64,000 bases of DNA from Mermis nigrescens. Lineage: Eukaryota > Nematoda > Enoplea > Mermithida > Mermithidae. Made by a program: the position numbers and the translations under genes. The DNA is taken from positions 513,221 to 577,220 of the forward strand of contig JAVLUZ010000509.1 in NCBI GenBank assembly GCA_036768485.1, in the 5' to 3' direction. Below, in pieces: positions 43,828-57,699 of the stretch (its first letter is position 1; the number at the start of each line of letters is the position of its first letter). The notes below the pieces were generated by a model. The model ran no database searches, had not been told where the DNA came from, and saw nothing but the letters and a program-made list of their open reading frames with translations.

Positions 43828-46800
43828 TATGTGACCCCTTGGTAACAGGAGGGTTAAACTCAGCATTTTAGCATACTTTCTATGTTTACAACTGAGTGCC
43901 TAGCAATGTTTTAATGCAAACAATTTACATACAACACAAAGCTGGACAAACAATAATTTTGAATCAATCTTCTTGATACATTTTGCATTCCAATCAATCA
44001 GCAGTACAATCTATATGCTAAAACTCAACAGAAAGCAATTTTTGTAACAATGTGACATTTAGCTCAGTCTTGCAAGCCTGTAATTCAATAATTGTAATAG
44101 ACTCAGGATCTAATTCATACAATCTCCATTTCTGGCCAATGCACTACATCAAAACTTGAGTACAATTTTTTCTGGTAGATGCTATTGAGCTATGGGAGCA
44201 GGAGTAGGGACACTAGGGACACTAGGTCACTCTTTGATTTGGTTTTTGATCATCTTGTAATACAAGAATTTTGAATCAAAATAATTATACTGACATTTGA
44301 AGACATTTTATGTTAGCCCTAATCACAGTCATCAGCAAATCAATTTTTCAATATTAAACAAATAAGAGGACCCAGCCTTCAAATAGAGTACAGGTTATTA
44401 ATATAAACAACTTTGAGCTAATTTATTGAGAATGAATATGCTTGCTTAGTAAGGAATAGCTTTAATGCTTAAATAATGCAGGAAAGATACATACCTCACA
44501 AAGGTTGTAATAGTCTTTTTCAAAGAATGATACTTTTTTACATTCCAGACATGTTTCTAATACATAGAAACATTTACAAATGTCAAAAAAATTTTAAAAA
44601 TTTCAGTAAATTAAACCAAGTGTAGCTAAAAATGAGTATATGGCGCAAACCACCAAGAGTGTCAAAAGAAGCACACTTGCTATGACTTCTTTGGAAAATC
44701 GACAAATCTGCGAGATAGCAGCTATGATTGAACAAATATTCCAGATTACTACTTTCATTTACAAACTATTTCACAATTTACACAGGATTGGAAGAGAACA
44801 CAAGACTTACTCAACATTTTTTGGAAACACTGGTTAATTAAGTATTCAGTAAGTTGAGTTTATGTGAATGACTACCTTTACATCACAGGCCCTTACAAAT
44901 ACATTAAGCAATAGAAGCAAAACAGGATGACATTGTAATAATTAGGACAAAGATTTACAAAGAGGAAAGTGGATATTATGTCACATAGTTCAACTGAATT
45001 CTAGTGGAGATAATGAAATCAGATCACATAGGTAGAACTGTCTAACAATAGAAAAATAAGAAGACCTATCAATCATTTGTATCCTCTTGAGATACCAAAC
45101 AACAATAATGAACCACAAACTTCTGTCTAACATTATCCTTCCATCAGCATAGGACAGTAGCACATAGACTCAAAAAAACTATGTGCAATGTTACTGATTT
45201 TAACTAAAGTCTCTTTGCTCAAACTTTCATTAAACAGGGGATAATTATACTAAAAGACATATGAACAGATCATTATAATTATGTTGTAAAAGATCTTGTG
45301 TCATATGGGCCACTTGATGAGTGATGACAAATGTGGCAAAAGTGTGGATGCCCACCTAGGTCATGATTGTTCATTTTATGATGGACCAGAACCAAAAAGA
45401 ATTAGTAAAAGAGGACAAATAATTAAACTTGCAAAACCACTTATCTGCTCACCAGTACATACAAAACATAATCAAATTCAGCTTTATAACAAAACAACAC
45501 ATTTTGTGAATAATCTACAAATTACATTATCAACAACTGATACTGCTGATTTGTTCTATCTTGCAGAGGGAGATCTGATTCTTGGTATGACATAATATTG
45601 TGAAGCTTATAAACAAATCTATTCTAGAACTGATTATTATTAAGAGCATAAATACTACATATTTCTAATCAAGATTGTAATTGTAATTTAAGGGTTGGAT
45701 ATTTTCCTACTAGAAGCTAAAGAAGATTGAGTGATTTACGAATCTAGATCTATTCAACCAAATTTAATTTATTACATGTGCTGAAAAGCTGGCAGATAAA
45801 TCTTAGAAAAACCTGTGTTTTTACACTGTTCACTAAAGTATAAAGTTTATACCCCTGGCAGTAACTCCATATTGAGTGTACAAAACTTTGCTGCTAAAGC
45901 AGAAATCAGCCCTTGAGCCATTATAAATTCTATAAGAAAAAAATTTTTGGGAAACAGAATCAGACTTGTTGGCAGACATAAACATATCCAAAACTTGATC
46001 AAAATTTTTTTCATTGCTCCTGATTTTTGCATTCTTAACTTTACCATTCATGAACTGATGCCAAATTCGAAAATTAAAAAATATTTATCTAGAAAATTCT
46101 ATCCTCTACAATTCTAGACTATTGAATTGTATAAGGCGTTTACAGAGTTGTGCACATGCTACAAAAAAAGCCACCAAAATGAGCTACATGTTATAACATT
46201 ATACCAAAATTTTACATCACCATTTCAAACTCAGTCTTGAGTGCAAAACAAAAACAAACAAGCTCCATTGACTTTTTTCTTTATCTATTGTTTGAAAGAC
46301 TGCATCTTAAGATGTGTCCATTATAGCTGTAAGGGCAGGTGCACAGGTGTTAGGGGTTCCTACTTAAGTATGTTATAAGTACACACTAATGCACTACCTC
46401 ATGGAAATCTAAAGTCTGAAATTACCAAAAAGCAAGAACAGGTAAGCTTGTGAAGTATAAAATCACATTTCTGTAGGTAAAACAGCAAGCTGATGGCTGT
46501 CTCTTGATCGCAAATACCAACTAGGAAAAAGCCCAGCATGTTGGGGGACTATAATGAAATAGGGATTTCATTTAGACCCTGGCAAAATTGAAAAAAACAG
46601 CATTATGAGAACACTTGTTGAATTAATGCTCAATTCTTATTGGTGTAAGGTGAGAAAAATTTTAATAATCATATCTGCAAAAAGTATATTTGTGTGCTAA
46701 GAGTATGCTAAATAACCTTTGGCATTTTTAGGTTTATTTGGAGAAATTATTAAATTTCATATTTCCTTCATTTTTTATGAAATTTTGCAGTGGAACAATC

Positions 46801-48399
46801 AATCCCAAATGAAATTTTCACAGATCAGTGGCACTTTTTGACCTCATGTTCAGCTATAAAATCAATATCCTGATCACAAGCAAGAAATTTTTGGAGATTT
46901 GCTGGCATGTCACCTGCCCAAACAAGGACCAGTTTTTGGTAGCCCTACATAGTACCATCACAGCTATTGACAATTTTGTGACTGTTAAGCTTAATTCAAA
47001 GTTCATTCATATGTAGAAAATCTTTAAGGAAGGGTGCTCTTTCCCGATACCAGTGAAGTACATTTTTTATCAACTTTGTGACGTTTCTGTGAAGTTGGTA
47101 TTTTTTACAATTGTGTATAAAAGATAAAGGGGTAAGCATCAGAGGCCAGCTCAAGCAATTTACGCTTATGCTGACATTTCTCTTTTTAGTTTTAGACTCA
47201 ATAATTTATCTTACTAAGACCAGCAACGCATATTCCATGCCAACTGGCTGTGATCTAGGGGAAATGACCAAAAAGCTGAAAAATTTGGAGAAAATTCATA
47301 CATTTAGGTGTTTGTGACAGGGGCCCTTAAGACTCTGGGTACAGAGTTCTAAACAAGGATGTGGAAATAGTGGGAGAAGGTATTAAAGTTAGAAAAATCA
47401 AAATGACCTATCCTGCAAAAAAACCGCTTGTTTTAAATGCTGCATTCCATGACTAACCATTGCAGATTTTTTTGACAATCCTACCATAAAAACAATTGTG
47501 GAAACACAAATTTTACTCAATGATTAATATAAGATTTTCACCCTGATTTGTTCTAAAGACTATAGCGTAGTTTGAACCAAAAGAACTTTGTATCCCACCT
47601 TTCACACCCTTCTATGTTGCTACTGAGTTTTTACAGCATTTTTGCTGGCTGTACATCATTAGCAGTATTATGTATTTTTCCAAAAATATCGCACTTTATT
47701 TTGCATATGTTCTGTAAAGCTGAATAAAATTTGGAGAACAAATGTGTCTTCAAAACACATATATAATCCGTACAAGCAAAAAGGAGATTAAACCTATGGT
47801 GAACTAACCTTGGGAAGTCTTCAGCATAGAATGAAAATTCACATTGCTCTCACAAATATATTTTTGTTTTAACAAAAAACAACATCAGAAAAAATCACAA
47901 GTCTTTGGCTGTCTCCATGCTGCTCAAAAAATCATGAAGTGAAGTGATAACAGTATAAAGGTGCAGAAGGTGAAAATAGTGAAAATAACATACTAATAAA
48001 CAGAGTGAATAGTAATACTACGGCATTCTTCGGCTGAAGAACTTGGGGAAATAAAATGGACCTATGAGCTCAGCTTTTAAATCAATCTTAATGTGGGTAC
48101 ATCTTCTGTAAATAATAAGTACTTTATTTCTGCCAAAATTGTACTGCTCCATTTCCATGGCATGGAAGATCATCCTAATTTTTGATTCTCTTATTCTAAA
48201 ATAGGAATCACGTCTCCTATTTTCAATCATGTAATTGACAGCTGTGATCATAATGATTAGTTTTGAGAAATGTCTGTACACATGATCAGAGAGAAAAATG
48301 ATGAACCAAAAATTTTTGAAGAATAATATCGTTTTGAAACTACTGTTAATGCAAAACAATATACATGACTTTTAAAAAATGATGAATATTACAAGTGCA
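43828..48399. other. AT-rich non-coding DNA
   Basis: No gene recognised. A 99-codon frame at 45296-45595 and a 66-codon frame at 47117-47317 with a hydrophobic segment resemble nothing known to me and have no supporting signals. Confidence 0.45.
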
Positions 48400-48980
48400 A
48401 ATTTCCTCCCTGAGAAAAATTTCCCAGCAGTAAATGAGGAATTTTCCACAGGGAATATGCATTCATTTTGAATCATTCTACAGTAAATATTGCTTCTCTA
48501 TTCAATGGATCTACTATAATGACACTCAATAGCTTAGCTATTGAGATAAAATAAACTTATTTGGCCACCTCAAATGCAAAAGATCACTGAGAAATGTTTA
48601 AAATTTATCAATTTAATTTAAAGAAAATTTGTAGAGTGAAATATGATTGGTGGGAATTTCCCTATAAAAGAGGTTCAAGGAATTTCCCTAGGGGGAAATT
48701 TTACTCTGGCTGCATACTGGATGATTTACAATTAATCTTCAGTATGTATTGCTTCTCTAGCTAAGAGCTCTATTATTATGTCACTAGATAGCCTTATTAC
48801 TGAGATAAAATAAACTTATTTGGCCACCTGGAACGCATAAGACCACTAAAGAACATTTCAATTTTGATTGAAGGAAATTTACCAGGGGAAAATTTGATTG
48901 TTAAAAATTTTAATGGGAAAACTGTCCTATTAAAAGTTTTACTGTCTGTACACTGTACTATGTATGACCATTTGTCAGTC
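48400..48980. repeat. Diverged tandem duplication, about 255-bp period
   Basis: 48475-48610 and 48730-48870 share GAGATAAAATAAACTTATTTGGCCACC and neighbouring text (TATTGCTTCTCTA, GACCACT/GATCACT). GGGAAATTT-type motifs stand before each copy. Confidence 0.65.
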
Positions 48981-49267
48981 AATTCTTAGTTGTGCTTTGC
49001 ATCTGTTGGTCACAATATTGTTGAATGGCTCATTTATAGTCAAAATAAAAAAGCTTTACATACCTTGATTTTTTAGCTTGATTCCTGGCAGCAAGTGTCT
49101 GTCCTGAATGGCATGGTATAATTCTGAATGGCATTAGTTTGAATTAGTATAAATTAGTATAAATTGATATAAACATAAAAAATAAATCTGAATTAGCATT
49201 AATCTGAATTAATCTGAATCTAGATCATCAACATTAGTCAGAACAATATTTTCTTGACAGCTGTGAT

Positions 49268-49476
49268 CATACCTGGCGTGGAGGGGGTAAATACCCCCCC
49301 AGAATTCAATTTATGGATTATTTGTTTTTTTTGCAATTTTTTGATGCCAATAGATAGTGCTTGATGAGAAATGTCAAAAAATGGTGTTTCTCTTGTCATA
49401 CCACCATTTTTAGGACCATTTTTTTGACCTTTGAAAAGATCTTGCATCCCCAGATCTTTAGGGCCGCCCACCTATG
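49268..49476 (-). mobile_element. hAT-like MITE, copy 7 (209 bp), inverted
   Basis: CATACCTGGCGTGG...GCCCACCTATG with an exact 8-bp duplication GCTGTGAT (49260-49267 and 49477-49484). Shorter by internal deletion in the G/C-run part. Confidence 0.92.
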
Positions 49477-49484
49477 GCTGTGAT

Positions 49485-51763
49485 GCCAATGTTTTTCAAC
49501 AGTTTTATTATGACAAAAAGTAAAGGCTTGCCAAAATGTCTCAGTTTATCTTTAAGTTTTCAAAAAATTGCCGGAATAGCCTATCCAGAATTGAACAATG
49601 TAGCTATAGTATCCTTTTCAAAGCCAATTTTCATACAAGGACTTCTACACAGAATTAGACATAGAATCAGGTTTTGTGATTTTCCTCCCTGAGTGACACC
49701 AAAAACGCAGCTTTCTACGTTATATCACAACTAATTTGTGATTAAGTGGTACTTACTGCAGACATTGACCCTACTTGTTACTGAATTTAAATGATTTTCA
49801 AAAATTTATTACATTTTGAAATGAAGCCTTGTATATCTTTAACATGGCAAAATAATTAAGCCGTATAAGAAAGACAATTGAATTTTCATTCAAATGATGT
49901 ATGTGTTCTTTCACACATTTGCTCCTACAGTAATCTATCAGGTAATAAACATTATGTAATCTGGAATAACACAAGACCACTGATGAATCTTAAGTTACAG
50001 ATATAGTTTTTTTGAGTAAATCTCGAAAACCACCCTACTGATTCTAAAAAAGTAAAGGTCTCTAAATAGAAAGCAACAAATGGATTTATTTTGCCAGAAA
50101 AACATTTAATTTGTTATTAGTGCAGTATACCACATAGCAAAAATGGCTAAAATTTCAACATGGCCAAATACTGTACTAGTCTATGGCATTACACTTGAAA
50201 CTGGCAAATAGTTGCGTTTTAGCATCCTTTAAAATGTCCATGCTCTGGTTTTTCTTGTAAGCCCGCAAGCACAACATCACGGAATTGAAGGGAAATATAA
50301 ATTTTTTGATGGAATTAAATTTGAGCAAGCGGCAAAGCAGAAAAAACCCAGTACCACCAGCAGTAATTTTTCTTCAACAATGGCCAATGTGGAATCTACC
50401 ATTAACAGATTCAACACTAGCATTGATAACAGAGAACATGTGCAATTTTAAGACTCAGATAACCATAATTTTAATTGCAATTAAATTCTAGTAAAACCTA
50501 ATCATGCCACTGCAAGTGTTAATTGCAATGATCAGGTAATTTATCAATCAAGAAAAACCATTGAGAACCACATTGAATATTGAAGAGAGGGAAACAGTAT
50601 CCTCAGCAACAAACAGTAATTACATTACAGTCACAATCAACATTGCTTGATCATGAATATTGCATGGCTTCTTCTTCTGAAATTAATCCAACAATGGATT
50701 GTCTAGAGGCAAAACTTCTAACAACCCAAGCAGGCATTTAGGGTGCTATGCTTTGTCTTGAACAAATAAATAGGCAGTTGAGCAACAAACCCAGTTCAAG
50801 TGCATGTAATATAATGTTTTTGGAAAAACAAACTCCTCCAAATACCCAAAATAATATGAGTTCATTTCAGTAATCGTTGAAATCATGGAAATTTACAATG
50901 ATAGATGATTCTAGTTTTACTCATAGTTCATTATTACCTTCAAAGTGGTCCTTTATTACTTTTTTCATTGAGGTATTGTCTACTACAGCATGTTTTTTCA
51001 CTCAGAAAAGTAGAAAAAGTGCTCCGGGAAACAAATGGACAAATTTCTTGAAACAAATCCTCTTTCCAAGGAGAAGTACTTTCATGGTATTTGCATTTTC
51101 TTCAAGGCAAACATCCCACATATCTAAGAGAGTAATTTTTCATTCCCAAGTGGTCACTCCCTCTTCTATCATGGAATTTGTGTTGAAAGAACAAACGTGT
51201 TGGCAACATTGGAAATATTACAAATCCATTTCTACCCTTTTCTGAATATATTCCTTCATATTTTTAGTTTTGGTAAGCATTTTTACACACTTCAAAAGAA
51301 ACTAGCTCGCTTTTAGTTTTATCAAGGGTGGTGCACCAGGAACCAAAAATCCAGTCTTAGGTGCACAGTTCTTTGCATTATTATACATTAAATGGCAAAA
51401 AAAGTGGCTGGTGCAAATTTTGGAACAAAAATCCTGATGTTTTGTTCCTCTGGCTTAGATAATCCCCCCAAGTAGGTAATACTGTATCAAATGATGTATT
51501 TCTACAGGATGGCCATTTTGACTAGTATCACAGATTTAGGAATATTTATTTGTCATTGTATTACATTGCAAAGAGTTCATAACTAATTTTATAAAAATGA
51601 ATTTGCACAGTTTGATATTAAGAATAAAAAGAACAAGGAAATAAGTCAAAGCATGCAAGACACTAGTAAATGATAAACTTTTGATGAATCAGGGTAATAA
51701 AAAGAAAATGTTTGAAGAACTATATGAATAAATTTTCTTAGGACTCTTCTAAAAGCAATTGAG
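49485..51763. other. AT-rich DNA without recognised genes
   Basis: A few frames of 70-120 codons exist (for example 50877-51245) but show no known motif; a decayed gene cannot be excluded around 50.3-51.2 kb. Confidence 0.4.
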
Positions 51764-51767
51764 ATAA

Positions 51768-52642
51768 CAAATCATTTTCACACAAATTGAAAATTTGAGT
51801 ACATTTATGAATATAACATTTGATTGGCTTGTATTTGTTCTAAAAATAAATACATTAAATGATCATAATTCATTCAGCTTGATTAAAAATTAGTCTATGT
51901 TTAATAATATAACATGCCTACAGTTTGATAGTCGGTCAAAGCTGATGAACCTGCTCACCTTGGAATAACTCATTTGAGTGAAGTGAGATTTTTTGAGATG
52001 AACTCGAGAACCACTGAACGGATTTCTATGAAATAAAGTGTTTTAGATAGACAATTTTAGAACAAAAGTAGTTTGCCAAAAAAAGTATAGCTGGCTTATG
52101 TCTACAGTATGATAGGCTCAAAAAAGTGCTCAAACTTTGCTTGGTCACTACAGTATACAGGTTAAGTTTCATATTTTTGGAAAATAGCAAAATAGTTTGA
52201 TATTTTTGTGCTCTAAATTATACCCATTTTTGTTTTTCATGTTTCTGAAGAGTTTGTACTGCAATTTCAATTCAATTTTTTTCCAATATGACTGTCCCAT
52301 AAGGTATGCATTTCACTCATGCTATTTTTAATATTTTTCAATGTTCAAGCACATTTTCGGAAGTCCAAGAAAAGCTCGTTTGATTGATATACTATTTGCC
52401 TAATTTACTCAAGAATTTTGATTTTTCAATATGGCCGCCAGGAAGGCTGTCATACTGTGGCTTTTGATGTTTTCAGCTGTTATTCTGTTATTTTCTTAGA
52501 TATTTCAAAATTTTCTGCAGTAAATAGCTAGAAAATTTAATGCTCTTTCTAATGAGCTATGTCTTATGTTCTGAATCTTTCCAGTCTTTTTGGGGAAGTT
52601 CAAAAACCTCAAAATTATTCATTGTATAAGGAAAATGACATG
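51768..52642. mobile_element. Chapaev-like non-autonomous element, copy 2 (875 bp)
   Basis: Matches 9989-10865 over its full length with point differences. Flanked by the 4-bp duplication ATAA (51764-51767 and 52643-52646), different from that of copy 1, which fixes the ends. Right end GAAAATGACATG; left end decayed to CAAATCATTTTCAC. Confidence 0.85.
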
Positions 52643-52852
52643 ATAAGTACTAATTAATTTTCTCTCCTTACAATAATTTGTAGCACTCCTAAATTGTCAA
52701 AGCCTCAAATATAACTGCTGGTGGGGCAATGTTGGTTGTGAAGTGTGCAGATAATAGTCATGGTCATGAATCAAACAATAGGTGCAAATGCATCTGGGCA
52801 GCATGTTTGGACCTGTTGGGCTGGCATACAATAAGCTGGATTCACAATGAAG

Positions 52853-53940
52853 TCAACGGGCACCAGCAGAATGACCAATGTTTTGCAAATGGCAATTGTG
52901 GCAATGCAGGTGTGGATGCTGACATTGACAATAGACCACTTGAATAGCACTTCCATCATAATCAAATTTGCAAAGATTATTTAGGGGCCTTGTTGAATGT
53001 ATGGGGCATTCTGCATTGAGATTTTTTAATAATGCTGGCAAAGGGGTTGAATGACCGCCATTCCTAGAATTCTTCCTCCAGGCCATACCTATGTCTCTGT
53101 TGCATGGACCATTTGAGTGCTGAGCATACATAGGCAGCCCAAAAATTCTGGGTGGGTTGCAAGAATTTTTTGTTGGTCAAAAAATGGTCCTAAAAATGGT
53201 GGTATGGTCAAAAACAGTATTTTTCAATGGTTCTCATTGATCACTATCCATTGACATCAAAAAATTGTGAAAAAAACAAATAATTGGACCATTGAGCTGC
53301 TAAGCATGAGGCAAAAAAAGCAGGTAAAGAACCAATCATTGAACATATTGCTATCACACTAATCATAGGAGGTTGATTTGAACTGGCAACCCCTTTCGCA
53401 ACAATGTCCACTGCAGGAAGGAGGCCCTTTTGGGCCACCAACCACTAATGTATCACACACATATTTCTGGTTTCATACACAATGTATAGAGGCGAGAGAA
53501 CAAGAGAAGAACTGCCAAAAAACATGAGAGGATTTGGCATTTTCATTGAATTCATTATTCTGTCAATATATTTGGCACCTTTCTTTGCAATGACTTCAGT
53601 TTTTGTTGAATCATTGACTAGATTTGCTTCATCATAGTTGAAGATATTTTCCAGCTGAAACGTTTTGAAGAGTTTGGCTTAAATCGCCAAAATATTGCTT
53701 TATTTGTCCCCTGCTCATTAAAGCCTGGGCCCTCTTGATATTGTTTGCAAAGCACTGAGAAACTTCATATTAATGCAAATTCAAGAATGCTATTCCACAT
53801 TCCTTTCCAGGACAGTTGTCTTTAAACTGGTGAACAACTTGGCCTGATTGCAGAGCACCTCCAATTGCACAAGACCATAACAGCATCCACTAAAGTACTT
53901 TCTTCAACCTTGGATAAAGCAGTTGGTTTACCAATACTGC
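52853..53940 (-). pseudogene. CENP-B/Tigger/Jerky-type DDE transposase remnant
   Basis: Read leftwards: LSKVEESTLVDAV (N-terminal helix), a KDNCPGKE segment, SRGQIKQYF, the diagnostic NYDEANLVNDSTKTEVIAKKGAKY (about 53650-53580) corresponding to the NyDEtn..DdPg motif with the DDE Asp, then GGPKG and, after a MITE fragment at 53125-53285, AWRKNSRNGG and PLPALLKNLN from the C-terminal part. Many stops and shifts. This is the pogo/Tigger branch of Tc1/mariner, common in animals. It could have been a domesticated CENP-B-like gene, but the damage argues for a dead transposon. Confidence 0.75.
53125..53285 (+). mobile_element. hAT-like MITE, copy 8, 3'-truncated
   Basis: CATACATAGGCAGC start to CGAAAAAAAC-like text, then ends before the G-runs. 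The left flank GGACCATTTGAGTGCTGAG and right flank GGACCATTGAGCTGCTAAG resemble each other over 19 bp, more than an 8-bp duplication, so a local duplication probably took part. Confidence 0.75.
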
Positions 53941-54870
53941 CCTATGTTTCTGATGAATTTATTCAACAATCATCAATTTTTGGATACTGTAGAAAGATTC
54001 AGCATCTCACAATAACATTTCATCTTTCATGGCCTGCACAGCTTGGGCTAAAGTATCCTTAGAATAGTTAACATGGCTTCTTAAGCCATTAGAACACTTC
54101 TAACTTTGAACCATTTCAAAAGAAAGAAGAATATTAGTGAAAATTGTTTGTCTAAAGTTACCCCTCAATGATAAATGAAATCAGCATTATGATATTTCAA
54201 GCTTTTCAAATGAATATAAAAAATCAAGATTAAATATTAGTGGAGTGGTAGAAAAAGTTGGCAACCTAAGGAAAATGTTATTAAAGTCAGTATTAGTCAA
54301 AAGCTTCAGTTATGATGGCTTGCACAATGACGCTGAGGTGGTGCAGCAATGCCGTGTCAAGCAATGTGCTTATACTCCTACGAGCACTATAAAGGAAAAT
54401 GGAACATATTATAGTAACAGATCAATAAACTTACTGAGACACTCACTTCCAAAGTAGCATCACTTAATGGTACAAAAATGTTTTATTCAAATATTCAATG
54501 TTCATTTATGTGTTACTTATTTATTTATTTGTGTTTTTTCAAATTTTTTATTTAATATTTACTTATTCATTTAGTTAATATTTCTTTACTTATTTATTAA
54601 TTATTTGTATATTTTTTATAATTTCATCAATTATTTAGACTACATATTTTAGACTTTTACTCATTTATTATTTATTTGTGAAATTGTTTAATTAGCTTAT
54701 GCTTATTTATTTATTTAATAAAATCTTTATTTTTAAAATTCAAATTACACACTAATTAAATTATATAGACCTTATGTGAAATACACAAAAAATAAAAATA
54801 AACTGAAAATGTTTCTACACTAAACTAAAATTTAAAAAATAAAGTCACAGTAGAGATGAATGCAATTTTG
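53941..54870. other. AT-rich DNA with TTTATTTATTTA-type low complexity
   Basis: 54510-54800 is nearly pure A/T with TTTATTTA repeats. Nothing coding recognised. Confidence 0.6.
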
Positions 54871-54875
54871 GTATC

Positions 54876-55510
54876 TTAATACAACTTCGTAGGTTGTTTA
54901 GAATAGTTAATGACTGGAAATGAAGATAAATTTGAATTGTTGAAGAAACAAAAATTTGGAGAGTAAAGCTGTAGTTGAGAATTTTTAGGTAAATATTTTA
55001 CATCAATCCATTGATTTTTTAGATGATTTATTTTAGATTGAACCAAAATCAAGCAAATGTAAGTCGGTGGAAGAATTACATTTTCTTTGACAGAAATAAA
55101 AGCTAATGTCAATTTTAGCTTATTGGTCAAATTCAAAAGTGGAATTGGAGTGTTTTTACCAAAATGTATAAGTCTGGATTTATGATCTATCAAAGTATGG
55201 ATTGACTTACCACATAACAATTGTATAGCATCATAACCCAACACTATAGGGTATGGGCTTCCGACCATAACTATAAAAGTAATTGGGAGACATGAATCTC
55301 CAATCTGCACCTCAATAGTCTTTTCACCTGATGTATTTAAGGCATGCCCCATTATGGATGTTGCATTGAAGGACATCCTAGATTCAAAATTGTCCTAGAG
55401 ATTCAATTCTCACAAAATGGCATTATCAATTATAGAGACGGTAGAGCCACTATCAATTAGGGCTTCTACTTGTTGACCATTCAAAAATTTTACAAAAATA
55501 AGTGGCCAAA
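54876..55510 (-). pseudogene. pol: Protease region of element E
   Basis: Read leftwards from about 55510: KFLNGQQVEALIDSGSTVSIID with the retropepsin loop D-S-G-S, a stop near 55410, then TFIVMVGSPYPIVLGYDAI (the ILG.D part) and ENVILPPTYICLIL, which aligns with the PR-RT connection of element C (VLVPPRSIAF). The sequence ends at about 54876; RT is missing. Directly upstream on this strand lies the env-like part, as in B and C. Confidence 0.8.
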
Positions 55511-55689
55511 GCCACTTTTTAACAGATGTACTCCCCTTTATTGAATAGATTGGGACTCAAGAAGGGCTGGACAATCTACAAAGGGTCAGACTTTCTTGTG
55601 TATTTTGTAAAGCGGGTCTAGAATACTGTGCCACATAGGGGTTTCAAGTATGGGTAACATTTCTTCTTGATCAAATTCTTTCACAAATA

Positions 55690-57580
55690 TTGCTCAGTCA
55701 AAAAATCTGGGGCAAAGTGACCCAAACCAATGGCAAAAATGGCACAGCATCTACATCCCCAATGGCACCATAAAGAGCACCACTCAAACCAAATTCCCAA
55801 ATAAGATATATACAATATAATTGTAATAAGTATAACCAAAAGCAGTATATTGGTTAAAAAGAGCCAAAGTCTTGTAAGAGGCAAAAAAAGCATGACTCAT
55901 TGTATGAAAGATACCTCCCACAGCAGCTTGTAAATGAGTAATAGTTAGTCCATTCACATCTTTTACTCCATTTTCAATGTCTTTTGAGGCTTGCCAAAAT
56001 TGAGCAGGATTAACGTGTAAAGTAGACATAAAATTAATAAGCTGTTCCATTTGTTGGTTTATTCTCCAATTTTCAAAGTTGCTAATACTAAAGATGTTTG
56101 AAATGGCGGAAATTGTCCATCTTCTTTATGTAAATAAACTGGATCAAAAATAATAGGTAAACTTTGAAATTAGGAATGGAAACACTAAAAATTTGCTGTA
56201 TAATTGGTTTCAAGTCAATAGTCCCTTTTGCACTGACCCTATGCTTTGATGAAGGGTCAAAATGGATACCCAATGGAGCCTGGTGACAGGGTATTTTTGG
56301 AGAATAAGAGACAATATCTTCAGTGTCAGGTAGTATGTAACAAATGGTTTCATTAACCACAATAGGTAGAAGTGAATAACATTCTACTTTAATTTGATAG
56401 TTCCAAAAGATTACTCAAGATTTTATTTGAACACACGACCAGATAAGGAGGACTTCTCCTCTTAAAGAAGCAGCAACATCATTTCTTCTCATTCAAAGGC
56501 GAGCAGCAAGAGTAGTGTCCAAACGTAAAAATTGATTAAGTATTCGTTACTCTAAATCAGCTAAATTACACAGTTGTGTCCAAACTTGAGAAAAACAAAC
56601 AGTTTCCATTTCATTAATTTGTTATTCTAAATATTGAATTTTAGCATTAAATTCCGCATAAGTCGTAATTCCGGAAGTTAATTTTAAACCTTTGAGAATT
56701 TCAGAGGTGTTTTTAGCTGTTTGTCTTTTATTAATCTTAGAAGTTGTAGGATAAGCTCTCGCGTAACTATTACTATCAAAAGTCTAGATGAGAGTCCCCT
56801 GATCTGTGTGCACAATAAACCTAAGAATACTGATATGCATAGGGTTTGGGAGAAGCTTCAAAGCAGTAAAAGCTTCTTGCAATACCTCTATAGTGTAATA
56901 AAATTCTGATCTCTGAATTTTATAGTTATAGCCATCTGTAACAAATGGGCATGGGGGTTTGATCTGAGTGGGTTCCCATATTAGTGCACCATCCTTGAGA
57001 TAACACCATCCAGTCTAAGGCTTACAAGGAGTTAAATTGCCTAAATTTGGGCTCATGTTATAACCATCATAAGTAGCTATTTGTCCTTTTTGTACAATGG
57101 CATTATCAACACTGTTACAGATATCTTTGCAGCAATATTGATATTTAACATTTAAAGTTTGATTAGATCGCCAAATATTAGATTTCACTTGATACAAAGT
57201 TAAGCCTTGAAACCAGTTTATGCTTATCTCAGACATCTATGCTGACTTATTTTATAAGATTCCTGAGATTCTCGTAAAATTCCTCTAGATCCTAGAAATC
57301 CCATCTTTGTGCAAATTGTATGTGTGAAAGCAGTACATTTATAAGCAGGGATTAGAAGGGTGTAAAAATTTGGAGTCCATAAATTTGCAGTAAAAGTTTT
57401 CACATCATTTCCCAAAGAAGGTGGCTTACAATTCAATTTCATAGGTAGAGAAAAATGAATTCCAGAAGTATGCGGTTCACATAATTGATAAGCTTGTACA
57501 TTAATGTTAGGCAAAGTATGTACTGCTGTTAGTAAAAAGACAGCAAAAGGATGCTGAGCATTATTTTTAAAATTTTGGAA
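55690..57580 (-). pseudogene. env: Env-like glycoprotein of element E, between gag and protease
   Basis: Read leftwards: a signal-like start near 57560, PHTSGIHFSLPMKLNCKPP, then ICTKMGFLGSRGIL (about 57310), matching the CTNTGFFGSKGIV segment in C, and KYQYCCKDICNSV (about 57150), matching WCCHDLC. A segment with PHETICYILPDTEDIVSYSP near 56330 matches NNTCYEYLP...DIISISP in C. An amphipathic region and a transmembrane helix (LFLTNILLLVILITIILYI, about 55800-55860) end it. Shifts and stops occur, but the domain order is clear. Same location relative to gag and protease as in B and C. Confidence 0.72.
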
Positions 57581-57699
57581 AGAAAATGATTAAAATTTTG
57601 CTAATTGACTATATTTTGATCATTTTCTTGACGTTGAATGTTTGCTACACTTTGCAAAAATTCAAGCAAATTTTCATCATTTTCAACCATCAGCTAATT

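Noticed and set aside
45296..45595. A 99-codon frame with several His and Cys
   Set aside because: No known motif, no neighbours of note and AT-rich context; probably chance.
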